Source: Gallionella sp. (lineage in GTDB: Bacteria > Pseudomonadota > Gammaproteobacteria > Burkholderiales > Gallionellaceae). From it: DNA of 64,000 nucleotides. This document shows, piece after piece, positions 45,510 to 53,970 of the stretch. The notes beneath the pieces are model-generated. The model was not told the DNA's origin, did no database searches, and worked only from the letters and a program-made list of their open reading frames with translations. Location: assembly GCA_028714895.1 (NCBI GenBank), contig JAQTLM010000001.1, positions 1 to 64,000 of the forward strand, given 5' to 3'. A program made the translations under genes and the position numbers. Numbering within the stretch: the first letter of the stretch is position 1; each line of letters begins with the position of its first letter.

Positions 45510-47597
45510 ATGGCCAAAAAATTCGCCCCGCAGCAATTCCTGAACCGCGAACTCGGCCAACTCGAGTTCAACCGGCGCGTGCTGGCGCAGGCCGAAGATG
45601 CAACCATTCCATTGCTGGAGCGGTTGAAATACCTGTGCATCGTCAGCAGCAATCTCGACGAGTTTTTCGAGATACGCGTGGCGGGGCTGAAGGAGCAAAT
45701 CAAGCTGGGCGGTATTGCCGTCGGCGCCGACGGCATGTCCGCCAGACAGATGCTCAAGCTGGTGCGCGAACAGGCGCGCCAGCTGATCGAACGGCAATAT
45801 CAACTATTCGATGCGGACATCATTCCCGCGCTCGCCGGGCAAGGCATCAAGTTCCTGCGCCGCACCCAGTGGAACGAAACGCAGCAGGCCTGGGTCAAGG
45901 ATTTTTTCTTCCGCGAAGTGATGCCGGTGCTGACCCCGATCGGGCTCGATCCGGCGCATCCCTTCCCGCGTGTGCTCAACAAGAGCCTGAATTTTGCCGT
46001 GGAGCTGCAAGGCAAGGATGCCTTCGGGCGCAATTCGGCGCGCGCCGTCGTGCAGGCCCCGCGCGTGTTGCCGCGCACCATCCTGATGCCGCCGGAAATC
46101 AGCGGCTGCGCACACGGCTTCGTGTTTCTTTCCTCGATCCTGCACGCGCATGTCGGCGAACTGTTCGCCGGCATGGAAGTGCTCGGCTGCTACCAGTTCC
46201 GCGTGACGCGCAACAGCAACCTGTTCGTGGACGAGGAGGAAATGAAAAACCTGCGCCTCAGCCTGCAGGGTGAACTGCCGCAACGCCATTTTGGCGACGC
46301 GGTGCGCCTTGAAATTTCCGATACCTGCTCGCCGCAAATCGCGGAGATACTACTCAAGGAATTCAGTCTCGCGCCGGAGGATTTATATCGCGTGCATGGT
46401 CCGGTGAACCTCGTGCGCCTGATGGAAATTCCCAATCTGGTGGCGCGCGACGATTTGAAGTTTCCTGCTTTTGTGCCCGGCGTGCCGCTGGTGATCCAGA
46501 AAAAGGGCGCGGATATGTTTAAGGCGATCCGCAAGGGCGATATTCTGCTGCACCACCCTTTTCAATCCTTCAAACCGGTGATCGATTTTATCCAGCAGGC
46601 TGCCAGCGATCCGGGCGTGGTGGCGATCAAGCAAACCGTGTACCGCACCGGCGCGGACTCCGCGCTGATGGAAGCCTTGATTGGCGCGGCACAGCGCGGC
46701 AAGGAAGTGACGGTGGTGGTGGAGCTGATGGCGCGCTTCGACGAGGAGGCCAACATCAACTGGGCGACCCGCCTGGAGGAAGTGGGCGCGCATGTGGTAT
46801 ACGGCGTGGTCGGACACAAGACCCATGCCAAGATGCTGATGGTGGTGCGCCGCGAGGACGGCAAGCTGCGCCGCTACGTGCATCTCGGCACCGGCAACTA
46901 CCACCCGCGCACCGCGCGGCTCTACACCGACTTCGGCCTGTTCACCTGCCATGAAGATATCTGTGCGGATGTGAACGAAGTGTTCGGCCAGCTCACCAGC
47001 CTCGGCAAGGCGCGCAAGCTGCATCACCTGTGGCAGTCGCCGTTCTCGCTGCACATTGAAGTATTACGCGCCATTCAGAATGAAACCCGTCTCGCCAAGG
47101 CGGGCAAGCGCGCCCATATCATCGCCAAGATGAACGCGCTGCTGGAACCGGAAACCATCAACGCGCTTTATGAAGCCTCCAACGAGGGCGTGAAGGTGGA
47201 TCTGATTGTGCGCGGCGTATGCGCATTGCGTCCCGGTGTGAAGGGTTTATCGGAAAATATCCGGGTGCGTTCTGTGGTTGGGCGTTTTCTGGAACATACA
47301 CGCATCTTCTATTTCCGCAACGACCTGAAACACGATGTGTATCTCGCCAGCGCGGACTGGATGGACAGGAACTTCTTCCGCCGCATTGAGGTGTGCTTTC
47401 CGGTGCTCGACAAGAAGCTCAAGAAGCGCGTGATCGATGAGGGGCTAAAGGTTTATTTGCAAGACAATTGCCAAGCGTGGGATATGGATGGTGAGGGTCA
47501 TTACCGGCATAAGAACACCCGCCGTACCGCGCCGAAATGTGCGCAAGATGAGCTACTCAAGCAACTCGCCAGTTTGCCGGATAAGGCAACTCCTTAG
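45510..47597 (+). CDS. ppk1: Polyphosphate kinase 1
   Basis: PPK1 makes polyphosphate from ATP, working through a phosphohistidine. The 695-residue product has the N-terminal FLNRELGQLEFNRRVLAQAE and the phospholipase-D-like catalytic half. The latter has YGVVGHKTHAKMLMVVRRED, whose His is the phosphorylated one, and VHLGTGNYHPRTARLYTDFG. The second His in VVGRFLEHTRIFYF is also present. The length is normal. It is followed by a basic protein, a sixA-like phosphatase and a PPK2-type phosphotransferase, so this region is a polyphosphate module. Confidence 0.97.
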   Translation: MAKKFAPQQFLNRELGQLEFNRRVLAQAEDATIPLLERLKYLCIVSSNLDEFFEIRVAGLKEQIKLGGIAVGADGMSARQMLKLVREQARQLIERQYQLFDADIIPALAGQGIKFLRRTQWNETQQAWVKDFFFREVMPVLTPIGLDPAHPFPRVLNKSLNFAVELQGKDAFGRNSARAVVQAPRVLPRTILMPPEISGCAHGFVFLSSILHAHVGELFAGMEVLGCYQFRVTRNSNLFVDEEEMKNLRLSLQGELPQRHFGDAVRLEISDTCSPQIAEILLKEFSLAPEDLYRVHGPVNLVRLMEIPNLVARDDLKFPAFVPGVPLVIQKKGADMFKAIRKGDILLHHPFQSFKPVIDFIQQAASDPGVVAIKQTVYRTGADSALMEALIGAAQRGKEVTVVVELMARFDEEANINWATRLEEVGAHVVYGVVGHKTHAKMLMVVRREDGKLRRYVHLGTGNYHPRTARLYTDFGLFTCHEDICADVNEVFGQLTSLGKARKLHHLWQSPFSLHIEVLRAIQNETRLAKAGKRAHIIAKMNALLEPETINALYEASNEGVKVDLIVRGVCALRPGVKGLSENIRVRSVVGRFLEHTRIFYFRNDLKHDVYLASADWMDRNFFRRIEVCFPVLDKKLKKRVIDEGLKVYLQDNCQAWDMDGEGHYRHKNTRRTAPKCAQDELLKQLASLPDKATP

Positions 47598-47628
47598 GGA
47601 AGCGGAATCAAATTGACTGTTCGCTCTG

Positions 47629-47679
47629 ATAACCAGCGATTTGGCTGTCGTCGTTGGACAGCCAAGTCAGATGGCTAGT
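47629..47679. repeat. 51-nt hairpin family, copy 3
   Basis: ATAACCAGCGATTTGGCTGTC, a short loop, then GACAGCCAAGTCAGATGGCTA. The inner nine-base stem is perfect in this copy and the outer stem TAACCA/TGGCTA has one mismatch. It lies just downstream of ppk1. I see no clear outer palindrome around this copy. The rest of the 47598-47747 gap has no gene. Confidence 0.75.
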
Positions 47680-47747
47680 AATCCTATCAGTAGTTGTATC
47701 AGATATCGAAGCATCAGCCAGAACGGGTTGAATAAATCTGCGGCACC

Positions 47748-48083
47748 TTAGGAGGGTTTCTTTGGGCGGCCGGTCTTGATCTTTTCCAGTCCCGCCAGGG
47801 CGCGCTTCAACTGTGCCGCGTTCATTTCACCCAATGCTTTCAAGCCGGCGCGCAACACTTCGCTTTTCTTCACGGGCTGCCCGGCCTTCAGGCAGGCCTC
47901 TTTAATTTCGGCAATTTTCTGATATTCGCTTTGCGGCATGGTGAAACTGTCGCGCACTACTTTTTCTTTGTGCTCTTTCTTCGATTTCTTTGCCGCAGCT
48001 TTCGCCGGAGCCGGATCCTTCTGCACCAGCTCCTTTTTTGCAGTGGCTTTTACTGTGGTTGTAGCGGTCTTTTTGGTTGTCAT
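47748..48083 (-). CDS. Lysine/alanine-rich basic protein
   Basis: The 111-residue protein has a Lys-, Thr- and Ala-rich N-terminal half (KKTATTTVKATAKKELVQKD, KAAAKKSKKEHKEK) like histone H1-type or AlgP tails. A folded C-terminal part (DSFTMPQSEYQKIAEIKEAC, VLRAGLKALGEM) looks like a short helix-rich DNA- or granule-binding domain. It could bind polyphosphate or DNA; polyphosphate is suggested only by its place between ppk1 and pap. I recognise no named family. Its reading frame and composition look real. Confidence 0.7.
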   Translation of the reverse strand: MTTKKTATTTVKATAKKELVQKDPAPAKAAAKKSKKEHKEKVVRDSFTMPQSEYQKIAEIKEACLKAGQPVKKSEVLRAGLKALGEMNAAQLKRALAGLEKIKTGRPKKPS

Positions 48084-48163
48084 GTTATTCCCTTCGGATT
48101 AAAGTGGCAGTAACAGTGTATACGGTATATGCTGGCAAGTGAAAGTAATATTTGGAGGCCATG

Positions 48164-48616
48164 GTGGACATGATTCTGTGGCGGCATGCGGAGGCGGTGG
48201 ATGGCACACCCGATCACGCCCGCGAACTCACCGCGAAAGGCGTCAAGCAGGCGGAGAAGGTCGCTGCCTTTTTGCATCGGCATTTGCCTGAACACTCGCG
48301 CATTCTGGTCAGCCCGGTGACTCGCGCACAACAAACCGCTGCGGCACTCACCAACCGCTTCACTCTTGCGCCCAGCATCGCGCCCGGAGCTTCTGCACAA
48401 GCGGTATTGCAGGCGGCACACTGGCCGGATGCGGGCGGCACGGTATTGGTGGTTGGGCATCAGCCGACCTTGGGTGAAGTTGCGGCGCAACTGTTGGGCT
48501 GCAATGACTATTCGTTAAATATCAAGAAGGGCGCGCTGTGGTGGTTCAGCCGGCGCGAACGTGAGGGTTCGGCGCAGATCACTTTGCGTCTGGTTATCGC
48601 GCCGGACTTTCTGTAA
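48164..48616 (+). CDS. sixA: SixA-like phosphohistidine phosphatase
   Basis: The 150-residue protein starts MDMILWRHAEAVDG: the RHA/G motif of the histidine phosphatase superfamily, whose His becomes phosphorylated. It continues ILVSPVTRAQQTAAAL and VLVVGHQPTLGEVAAQLLG, the second catalytic His. Length and sequence fit SixA, which removes phosphate from His in signalling proteins. GTG at 48164 is chosen because GGAGG ends five bases upstream and gives the usual M-D-x-I-L-W-R-H-A-E-A start; ATG at 48161 or 48170 are alternatives. It lies between ppk1 and pap on the same strand as both. Confidence 0.88.
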   Translation: MDMILWRHAEAVDGTPDHARELTAKGVKQAEKVAAFLHRHLPEHSRILVSPVTRAQQTAAALTNRFTLAPSIAPGASAQAVLQAAHWPDAGGTVLVVGHQPTLGEVAAQLLGCNDYSLNIKKGALWWFSRREREGSAQITLRLVIAPDFL

Positions 48617-48645
48617 GAATATTTTTGTAAACCTGGGAGGACATC

Positions 48646-50142
48646 ATGTTTGAATCAGCCGAACTCGGTCACAAGATAGACAAGGATACTTACGACAAGG
48701 AGGTGCCGCCGTTGCGCGAAGCATTGCTGGAAGCGCAGATGGATCTGGCCAAGCTGGCGAAATTTCCGGTCATCATTCTGGTTGGCGGCGTGGATGGCGC
48801 GGGGCGGGGCGAAACCGTCAACCTGCTCAATGAATGGATGGACCCGCGTTTTATCCAGACCCACGGCATGGGCGAGCCCTCGGATGAAGAGCTGGATCGC
48901 CCGATGATGTGGCGGTTTTGGCGCGAGCTGCCGCCCAAAGGCAAGATTGGCGTATTTCTCGGCTCTTGGTACACCTGGCCGATTCTCAACCGGGTGGCCG
49001 GTCGCACCAAAACAGCCGATCTCGACCAGAGCCTGGAGCGCGCCAAACGCCTGGAAACGATGCTGGCGGATGAAGGTGCGCTGATCCTCAAATTTTGGAT
49101 GCATTTATCCAAAGAGAAACAGGAAAAACGCCTCAAACTCCTCGAAAAAGACCCGAAAACCCGCTGGCGCGTCACCAAGCGCGACTGGGAACATTACGAG
49201 ATGTACGACAAATTTCATGTTGTGAGTGAAAGCGTGATGCGCCACACCAGCACGGCCGAGGCGCCGTGGACCATCGTTGAGGGTTTTGATGCGCGCTACC
49301 GCAGCCTGACCGTGGGCAAGGTGATCCTCGACGCCATCCGTAAACGCCTGGATGAAGCCAGTAAAAAAGTAACGGAGGTTTCCGCGCCACCGCCGCTACC
49401 TTCGATCGACAAGCTGGATATTCTGAAGACGCTGGATCTCAGCCAGAAAATTGACAAGAAAGATTTTCAGGCCGAGCTGGAAAAATATCAGGGCAAGCTC
49501 GCGCTGTTGACACGCAGCCCGAAGTTCAAGGACGTTACCGTAATCGCCATGTTCGAAGGCAACGATGCCGCCGGAAAGGGCGGCGCCATTCGCCGTATCA
49601 CCGGCGCGCTGGATGCCCGCTATTACAACATTATTCCGGTCGCCGCCCCTACCGAAGAAGAGCGCGCCCAGCCCTACCTGTGGCGTTTCTGGCGGCATAT
49701 CCCGCGGCGTGGACGGGTGACGATTTTCGACCGTTCCTGGTATGGCCGCGTACTGGTCGAACGCGTCGAGGGCTACTGTTCGAAAACCGACTGGATGCGC
49801 GCTTACAGCGAGATCAACGACTTCGAGGCGCAACTGGTGCGCCACAATATCGTGGTGGTCAAATTCTGGCTCTCCATCAGCAAAGAAGAGCAACTCAGGC
49901 GCTTCAAGGAACGCGAAAAAATCGGCTTCAAACGCTTCAAGATTACCGAAGAGGACTGGCGCAACCGCAAAAAATGGGACGAATACGAGCATGCCGTGTG
50001 CGACATGGTGGATCGCACCAGCACCGAAATCGCGCCGTGGACGCTGGTGGAAGCCAATGACAAAAATTTCGCGCGCATCAAGATCCTGAAAACCATGTGC
50101 CGGCAAATAGAAGCGGCGATGAAAAAGAAGAAAGAAAAATAA
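48646..50142 (+). CDS. pap: Polyphosphate:AMP phosphotransferase (class II PPK2, two-domain)
   Basis: This enzyme uses polyphosphate to phosphorylate AMP to ADP. The 498-residue protein has two PPK2 domains. The N-terminal one (about residues 10-235) has a degenerate P-loop, GGVDGAGRGETV. The C-terminal one (about 260-490) has the intact FEGNDAAGKGGAIRRITGAL and the lid-like FDRSWYGRVLVERVEGY. This arrangement is that of class II PPK2 (PAP), where only the C-terminal half is catalytic. It follows sixA by 29 bases. Together with ppk1 it allows polyphosphate to be both made and used. Confidence 0.94.
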   Translation: MFESAELGHKIDKDTYDKEVPPLREALLEAQMDLAKLAKFPVIILVGGVDGAGRGETVNLLNEWMDPRFIQTHGMGEPSDEELDRPMMWRFWRELPPKGKIGVFLGSWYTWPILNRVAGRTKTADLDQSLERAKRLETMLADEGALILKFWMHLSKEKQEKRLKLLEKDPKTRWRVTKRDWEHYEMYDKFHVVSESVMRHTSTAEAPWTIVEGFDARYRSLTVGKVILDAIRKRLDEASKKVTEVSAPPPLPSIDKLDILKTLDLSQKIDKKDFQAELEKYQGKLALLTRSPKFKDVTVIAMFEGNDAAGKGGAIRRITGALDARYYNIIPVAAPTEEERAQPYLWRFWRHIPRRGRVTIFDRSWYGRVLVERVEGYCSKTDWMRAYSEINDFEAQLVRHNIVVVKFWLSISKEEQLRRFKEREKIGFKRFKITEEDWRNRKKWDEYEHAVCDMVDRTSTEIAPWTLVEANDKNFARIKILKTMCRQIEAAMKKKKEK

Positions 50143-50153
50143 CTTCCCGGATT

Positions 50154-50290
50154 CGTAGCCCGGATGCAGCGAAAGCGGAATCCGGGGGGCATCTTCTCCA
50201 TCCCCGGATAGCTTTGCATAGCCATCTGACTAGGCCGTCAAAAAACAACGGCCAAGCCATTGGTTAACACTGCGTTTCATCCGGGCTACT
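50154..50290. repeat. Palindromic repeat (GTAGCCCGGATGCAGCG type) with nested 51-nt hairpin, copy 4
   Basis: The outer arms are GTAGCCCGGATG (from 50156) and CATCCGGGCTAC (to about 50290), with a second inner pair CGGAATCCGGGG/CCCCGGAT. At 50217-50267 the right half is interrupted by the 51-nt hairpin in reverse orientation (CATAGCCATCTGACTAGGCC...CCAAGCCATTGGTTAA). It separates pap from the convergent DUF2288 gene and probably ends both transcripts. Confidence 0.75.
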
Positions 50291-50319
50291 TGTTTGGTTA
50301 AAATTTGTCCGGCTTGGGG

Positions 50320-50631
50320 TTAGTGCAGCCTGCCCACAGGCTGCACCAGCACCCACGGGCTGGTCACTACCGCCCATACCAGCGCATCGGTTTCAGTCCA
50401 CTCGCGCGCCTGCTCATCCGACACGCGCGCCACTTTACCCGCCATTGCCCATTGCTGGATTTGTTCCACATTATCCTCGGACATCTGGAATGCGACCTCG
50501 ACCAGATCCAGGTCGGCGGAGACCATCAAAGCCGAGCCGCCGGCAAAGAAACGCTGCAGCTCTTTCCAGGCGATTTTTGAGGTTTCCAGATTGATCTTGG
50601 CGCGAAACATCTCGCCGGGGTTTTTATCCAT
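50320..50631 (-). CDS. DUF2288 family protein
   Basis: The 103-residue protein contains KINLETSKIAWKELQRFFAG, DLDLVEVAFQMSEDN and DALVWAVVTSPWVLVQPVG, the conserved blocks of DUF2288. No reaction is known for this family. It starts one base after the pyrC stop, so it is translated from the same message. It is small, soluble and without signal peptide. The role in pyrimidine metabolism, if any, is unknown. Confidence 0.82.
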   Translation of the reverse strand: MDKNPGEMFRAKINLETSKIAWKELQRFFAGGSALMVSADLDLVEVAFQMSEDNVEQIQQWAMAGKVARVSDEQAREWTETDALVWAVVTSPWVLVQPVGRLH

Positions 50632-50632
50632 T

Positions 50633-51667
50633 TCAGCCGCTCATCTTCCACGAAATTAATTCCCCGGCGCGCAACGGCACCAGGCGGTGTTCGCCAAACG
50701 CGAGATCGTCCGGCACTTGCCAGCTTTCCTTGCGCAGCGTGATCTTGCTGGTGTTGCGTGGCAAGCGGTAAAAATCCGCACCGTGGAAGCTGGCGAAGCC
50801 TTCCAGTTTGTCCAGTGCGCCGAGTTGTTCGAAGGCTTCGGCATACAGCTCGATGGCGGCGTGCGCGGTGTAGATGCCGGCGCAGCCGCAGGCGGATTCC
50901 TTGGTGTGTTGCGCATGTGGCGCACTGTCGGTGCCGAGAAAGAATTTCGGGTTGCCGCTGCTGGCCGCCTTGCCCAAGGCCTCGCGATGTACTTCGCGCT
51001 TCAACACCGGCAGGCAGAAGTAATGCGGGTGCAGTCCGCCGCTGAACAGCGCGTTGCGGTTGTACAGCAGGTGATGCGCGGTGATGGTCGCCGCGACGTT
51101 GTCAGGCGCATCCGTTACGAACTGCACCGCATCGCGCGTGGTGATGTGCTCGAACACCACGCGCAGTTCCGGCAAGTCGCGCAACAGCGGAATCATCACG
51201 CGCTCGATGAACACCGCCTCGCGGTCGAATACATCCACTGCCGGGTCGGTGACTTCGCCATGCACCAGCAGCGGCATTCCGCAGCGCTGCATTTCTTCCA
51301 GCGCCGGATACGCCTTGCGGATGTCAGTCACGCCGGCATCGGAGTTAGTGGTCGCTCCCGCCGGATACAGCTTGACCGCATGCACTGCACCGCTGCGTAT
51401 GGCGTACTGGATTTCCTTCGCCGTGGTGTTGTCGGTGAGATACAGCGTCATCAACGGCCGGAACCTCGAACTGGTCGGCAGCGATGTGAGGATGCGTGAA
51501 CGGTAAGCCTGCGCCTGCCCGGTCGTGGTAACCGGCGGCCTGAGATTGGGCATCACGATGGCGCGGGCGAATTGCCGCGCGGTATCCGGCAGCACCGACT
51601 GCATCAGCGCGTCGTCGCGTAAATGCAGATGACAGTCGTCGGGGCGGGTGAGGGTAAGCTGTTGCAT
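50633..51667 (-). CDS. pyrC: Dihydroorotase
   Basis: PyrC closes carbamoyl-aspartate to dihydroorotate in pyrimidine synthesis. The 344-residue product starts [20 protein letters not shown], where HLH binds zinc, and has [14 protein letters not shown], whose Lys is carboxylated to bridge the two zincs. [16 protein letters not shown] supplies the catalytic Asp. It is the class II form like E. coli PyrC (348 residues). The start 51667 is preferred to the upstream frame, which runs into non-coding sequence. DUF2288 follows after one base. Confidence 0.95.
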   Translation of the reverse strand: MQQLTLTRPDDCHLHLRDDALMQSVLPDTARQFARAIVMPNLRPPVTTTGQAQAYRSRILTSLPTSSRFRPLMTLYLTDNTTAKEIQYAIRSGAVHAVKLYPAGATTNSDAGVTDIRKAYPALEEMQRCGMPLLVHGEVTDPAVDVFDREAVFIERVMIPLLRDLPELRVVFEHITTRDAVQFVTDAPDNVAATITAHHLLYNRNALFSGGLHPHYFCLPVLKREVHREALGKAASSGNPKFFLGTDSAPHAQHTKESACGCAGIYTAHAAIELYAEAFEQLGALDKLEGFASFHGADFYRLPRNTSKITLRKESWQVPDDLAFGEHRLVPLRAGELISWKMSG

Positions 51668-51757
51668 GATGAAAATCCGGCTGGATGGAAGAGTGGGATT
51701 GTAATTCAAAGGCAAGCACGCTGCGTTTTTCCGTTGCGCGGTGTTAAACTCCGCATC

Positions 51758-52106
51758 GAAGCTGGCTAGACAGTCGCCGCGTCCGCAAGGGCGGGGAGGA
51801 AAGTCCGGGCTCCGCAGAGCAGGATGCCGGTTAATGGCCGGACGCCGTGAGGCGATGGAAAGTGCCACAGAAAATACACCGCCGATGGCCGCGCAAGCGG
51901 AACAGGTAAGGTTGAAATGGCGAGGTAAGAGCTCACCGCGCTGGTGGCAACATCAGTGGCAGGGTAAACCCCATCCGGAGCAAGACCAAATAGGCAGGCC
52001 ATGACGTTGCTCGCGTCGCCTGCGGGTAGGTTGCTTGAGCGTCAGGTAACGAAACGCCTAGAGGAATGACTGTCCACGACAGAACCCGGCTTACCGGCCA
52101 GCTTCA
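51758..52106 (+). ncRNA. rnpB: RNase P RNA (M1 RNA), bacterial class A
   Basis: The plus strand starts GAAGCTGGCTAGACAGTCGC and contains the conserved GAGGAAAGTCCGGGCTCC. It also contains GAAATGGCGAGGTAAGAGC, with the universal AGGTAAGAGCTCACCG region, then AGAGGAATGACTGTCCACGA and ACAGAACCCGGCTTACCGGC. The terminal GGCTAGACAG/CTGTCC pairing and GAAGCTGG/CCAGCTTC ends fix the borders. The RNA (about 349 nt) processes the 5' ends of tRNA precursors with RnpA. It lies between pyrC (opposite strand) and the DHH protein. No T-run terminator is evident at its end. Confidence 0.96.
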
Positions 52107-52147
52107 CCTCTTTCACAAAATGATGTAAATTTTTCGGATCAACCACG

Positions 52148-53110
52148 ATGAATCATGATGTTTTTAACGGCGATGCCGACGGCATTTGCGCGCTGCATCA
52201 ACTGCGGCTCGCTTTCCCGGCGGACAATAACCTTGTCACCGGTACCAAGCGCGAGATCGACCTGCTCCGGCGCGTGGAAGCCGGTCCTGGCGACGAGGTG
52301 ACGGTGCTCGATTTGGCCTTGAGCCAGAATCGGGATGCCCTGCTTGCGATGCTCGACAAGGGAGCGAAGGTCAACTATTTCGATCACCATGTTGCGGAGG
52401 ATATTCCAGAACATCTCAACTTGACCGCAATGATCGACACCAGCCCGGATGTCTGCACCAGCCTGCTGGTAAACCGGCACCTGTCCGGCAAGTATCTGGC
52501 CTGGGCGGTCATCGGCGCGTTCGGCGACAATCTCCATGAAGCCGCATACCAGGCCGCCAAGCCGCTCGGCCTCAACCTCCAGCAACTTAATATGCTGCGC
52601 GAATTGGGCGAGTGCCTCAACTACAACAGCTACGGGGAGTCCGTGGAGGATTTGAATTTCCACCCGGCGGAGCTGTACCGCATCCTGCATCAACATAAAA
52701 GCCCGTTCGTCTTTGTTAACGAAGACGGTGTTTTTGAAATATTGAAGCAGGGGTACGCCGAGGATATGGCTTTCGCACGCGCCATCCGCCCGGAGCATGA
52801 AACCCCGAACGGCGCAGTTTACATCCTTCCCGCCAAACCCTGGAGCCGCCGCGTGAGCGGCGCTTTCGGCAATGCTCTCGCCAGCGCATCCCCCGATCGC
52901 GCCCATGCCGTCCTGACGCAGCGTAGCGATGGCACTTTTGTAGTCAGCGTGCGTGCTCCGCAGTCCGCCAGTAGCGGCGCCGACACACTATGCTCCCGCT
53001 TCGCCACCGGAGGCGGAAGGAAGAGGGCGGCGGGAATCAACCGGCTTCCGGAAAACGAATTGCCGCGATTCGTGCAGGCGTTTGACGAAGTGTTTTCCGC
53101 AGCATCGTAA
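52148..53110 (+). CDS. DHH-family phosphoesterase
   Basis: The 320-residue protein starts MNHDVFNGDADGICALHQLR, with the metal-binding D-A-D of the DHH fold. It has the NYFDHHVAEDIP signature near residue 80, then the DHHA1-type C-terminal FATGGGRKRAAGIN. It belongs to the DHH superfamily, which includes exonucleases and cyclic dinucleotide or nanoRNA phosphodiesterases. I cannot say which substrate this one uses. It is 42 bases after rnpB and may share its promoter. Confidence 0.82.
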   Translation: MNHDVFNGDADGICALHQLRLAFPADNNLVTGTKREIDLLRRVEAGPGDEVTVLDLALSQNRDALLAMLDKGAKVNYFDHHVAEDIPEHLNLTAMIDTSPDVCTSLLVNRHLSGKYLAWAVIGAFGDNLHEAAYQAAKPLGLNLQQLNMLRELGECLNYNSYGESVEDLNFHPAELYRILHQHKSPFVFVNEDGVFEILKQGYAEDMAFARAIRPEHETPNGAVYILPAKPWSRRVSGAFGNALASASPDRAHAVLTQRSDGTFVVSVRAPQSASSGADTLCSRFATGGGRKRAAGINRLPENELPRFVQAFDEVFSAAS

Positions 53111-53258
53111 TGACAGGTTGCCTGTCGCTTAATTGCGACGCGTTATGTCGTGCAGGCGGTGGATAATGCGACTTCATCATGATTCGGTGTTCGCGTAAAA
53201 CGCGCACCGAAGTTGTTCTCCTTAAGGCTGGGCGGCATCAATATCCCACGATTCGCAG

Positions 53259-53330
53259 TTAAAGCAGTTTCTCAACAATCCCGCACACCTTGCGCGAGTC
53301 GCCGAGCACCAGCAATCCGCCGGAACACCG
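53259..53330 (-). pseudogene. Short protein-like relic, possibly the C-terminus of pntB
   Basis: The minus strand reads GGLLVLGDSRKVCGIVEKLL and stops at 53259-53261. The form (L/M)xxxGDxxK-x-V-x-x-I-V resembles the C-terminus of the NAD(P) transhydrogenase beta subunit. No further upstream part is readable in frame. The rest of the 53111-53452 gap contains no recognisable gene or repeat. This is a weak call based on about 20 residues. Confidence 0.25.
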
Positions 53331-53452
53331 GACTTTTCATCACAAATAACTTTAGCTTGCCCGCGCAATTCATTGCTTTTTAAGCATATTTGTTTTATCT
53401 TAACTTCCTACGCTAACTCCTTGTCCTATAAAGAAAAATCCCGTTTTTCCGC

Positions 53453-53481
53453 TTGACCTTCTGGTTTTTTTTTAATATAGT
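53453..53481 (+). promoter_or_regulatory. Promoter of the dcw (division and cell wall) cluster
   Basis: TTGACC (53453-53458), a 17-base spacer with a T-run, and TATAGT (53476-53481) form a near-consensus sigma-70 promoter. Transcription would begin near 53488, inside the MraZ decamers. This is the only strong promoter seen for the whole mraZ-ftsW run. Confidence 0.75.
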
Positions 53482-53520
53482 GGGCTTAAGTGGTAAAAAG
53501 TGGGTAAAAGTGGGGTTGAG
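53481..53520 (+). promoter_or_regulatory. MraZ operator: four tandem decamers
   Basis: Four consecutive ten-base units read TGGGCTTAAG, TGGTAAAAAG, TGGGTAAAAG and TGGGGTTGAG. MraZ is known to bind TGGGN repeats separated by five bases in front of its own gene. The array overlaps the end of the -10 box and the transcription start and ends four bases before the mraZ ATG, so binding should repress the promoter and could also hide the ribosome binding site. Confidence 0.85.
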
Positions 53521-53523
53521 AAG

Positions 53524-53970
53524 ATGTTTCAGGGAGCGGCACAACTTAATCTGGATAGCAAAGGCAGGCTTGCGATACCGGCGCGGCATCGCGACATGCT
53601 GCTCGCCCATTGCGCGGGCAACCTCGTGCTGACCGCCGATGCAGACGGTTGCCTGCTGATGTATCCGCAGCCCGAATGGCAACCGATCCGCGACAAGTTG
53701 CTTAAGCTTTCTGCGCTCAATCCAAAAATCCGTGCGTTGCAACGCCGCCTGATCGGTTATGCCGAGGATGTGGTGATGGATGGTGCCGGGCGCGTGCTGA
53801 TTTCGCCGGCCTTGCGCAGCTACGCCGCGCTGGACAAGCGCGTGATGCTGGTCGGCCAAGGCAATAAATTCGAATTGTGGGACGAGCCAAAATGGCAGGC
53901 GCAGCAGGAAGTTGCGCTGTTGTTTATGGACGGGGATTTGCCTCCTGAGCTGGAGGGCTTCTCGTTGTGA
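53524..53970 (+). CDS. mraZ: Transcriptional regulator MraZ
   Basis: MraZ is an AbrB-like DNA-binding protein that represses the dcw cluster. The 148-residue product starts [20 protein letters not shown] and has two MraZ repeats, each with a DxKGRxxxP-like motif ([13 protein letters not shown] near residue 10, [16 protein letters not shown] near 83). The ATG at 53524 is preferred to the GTG at 53500, which lies within the operator. It directly follows its own putative binding sites. Its stop overlaps the GTG start of rsmH. Confidence 0.95.
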   Translation: MFQGAAQLNLDSKGRLAIPARHRDMLLAHCAGNLVLTADADGCLLMYPQPEWQPIRDKLLKLSALNPKIRALQRRLIGYAEDVVMDGAGRVLISPALRSYAALDKRVMLVGQGNKFELWDEPKWQAQQEVALLFMDGDLPPELEGFSL

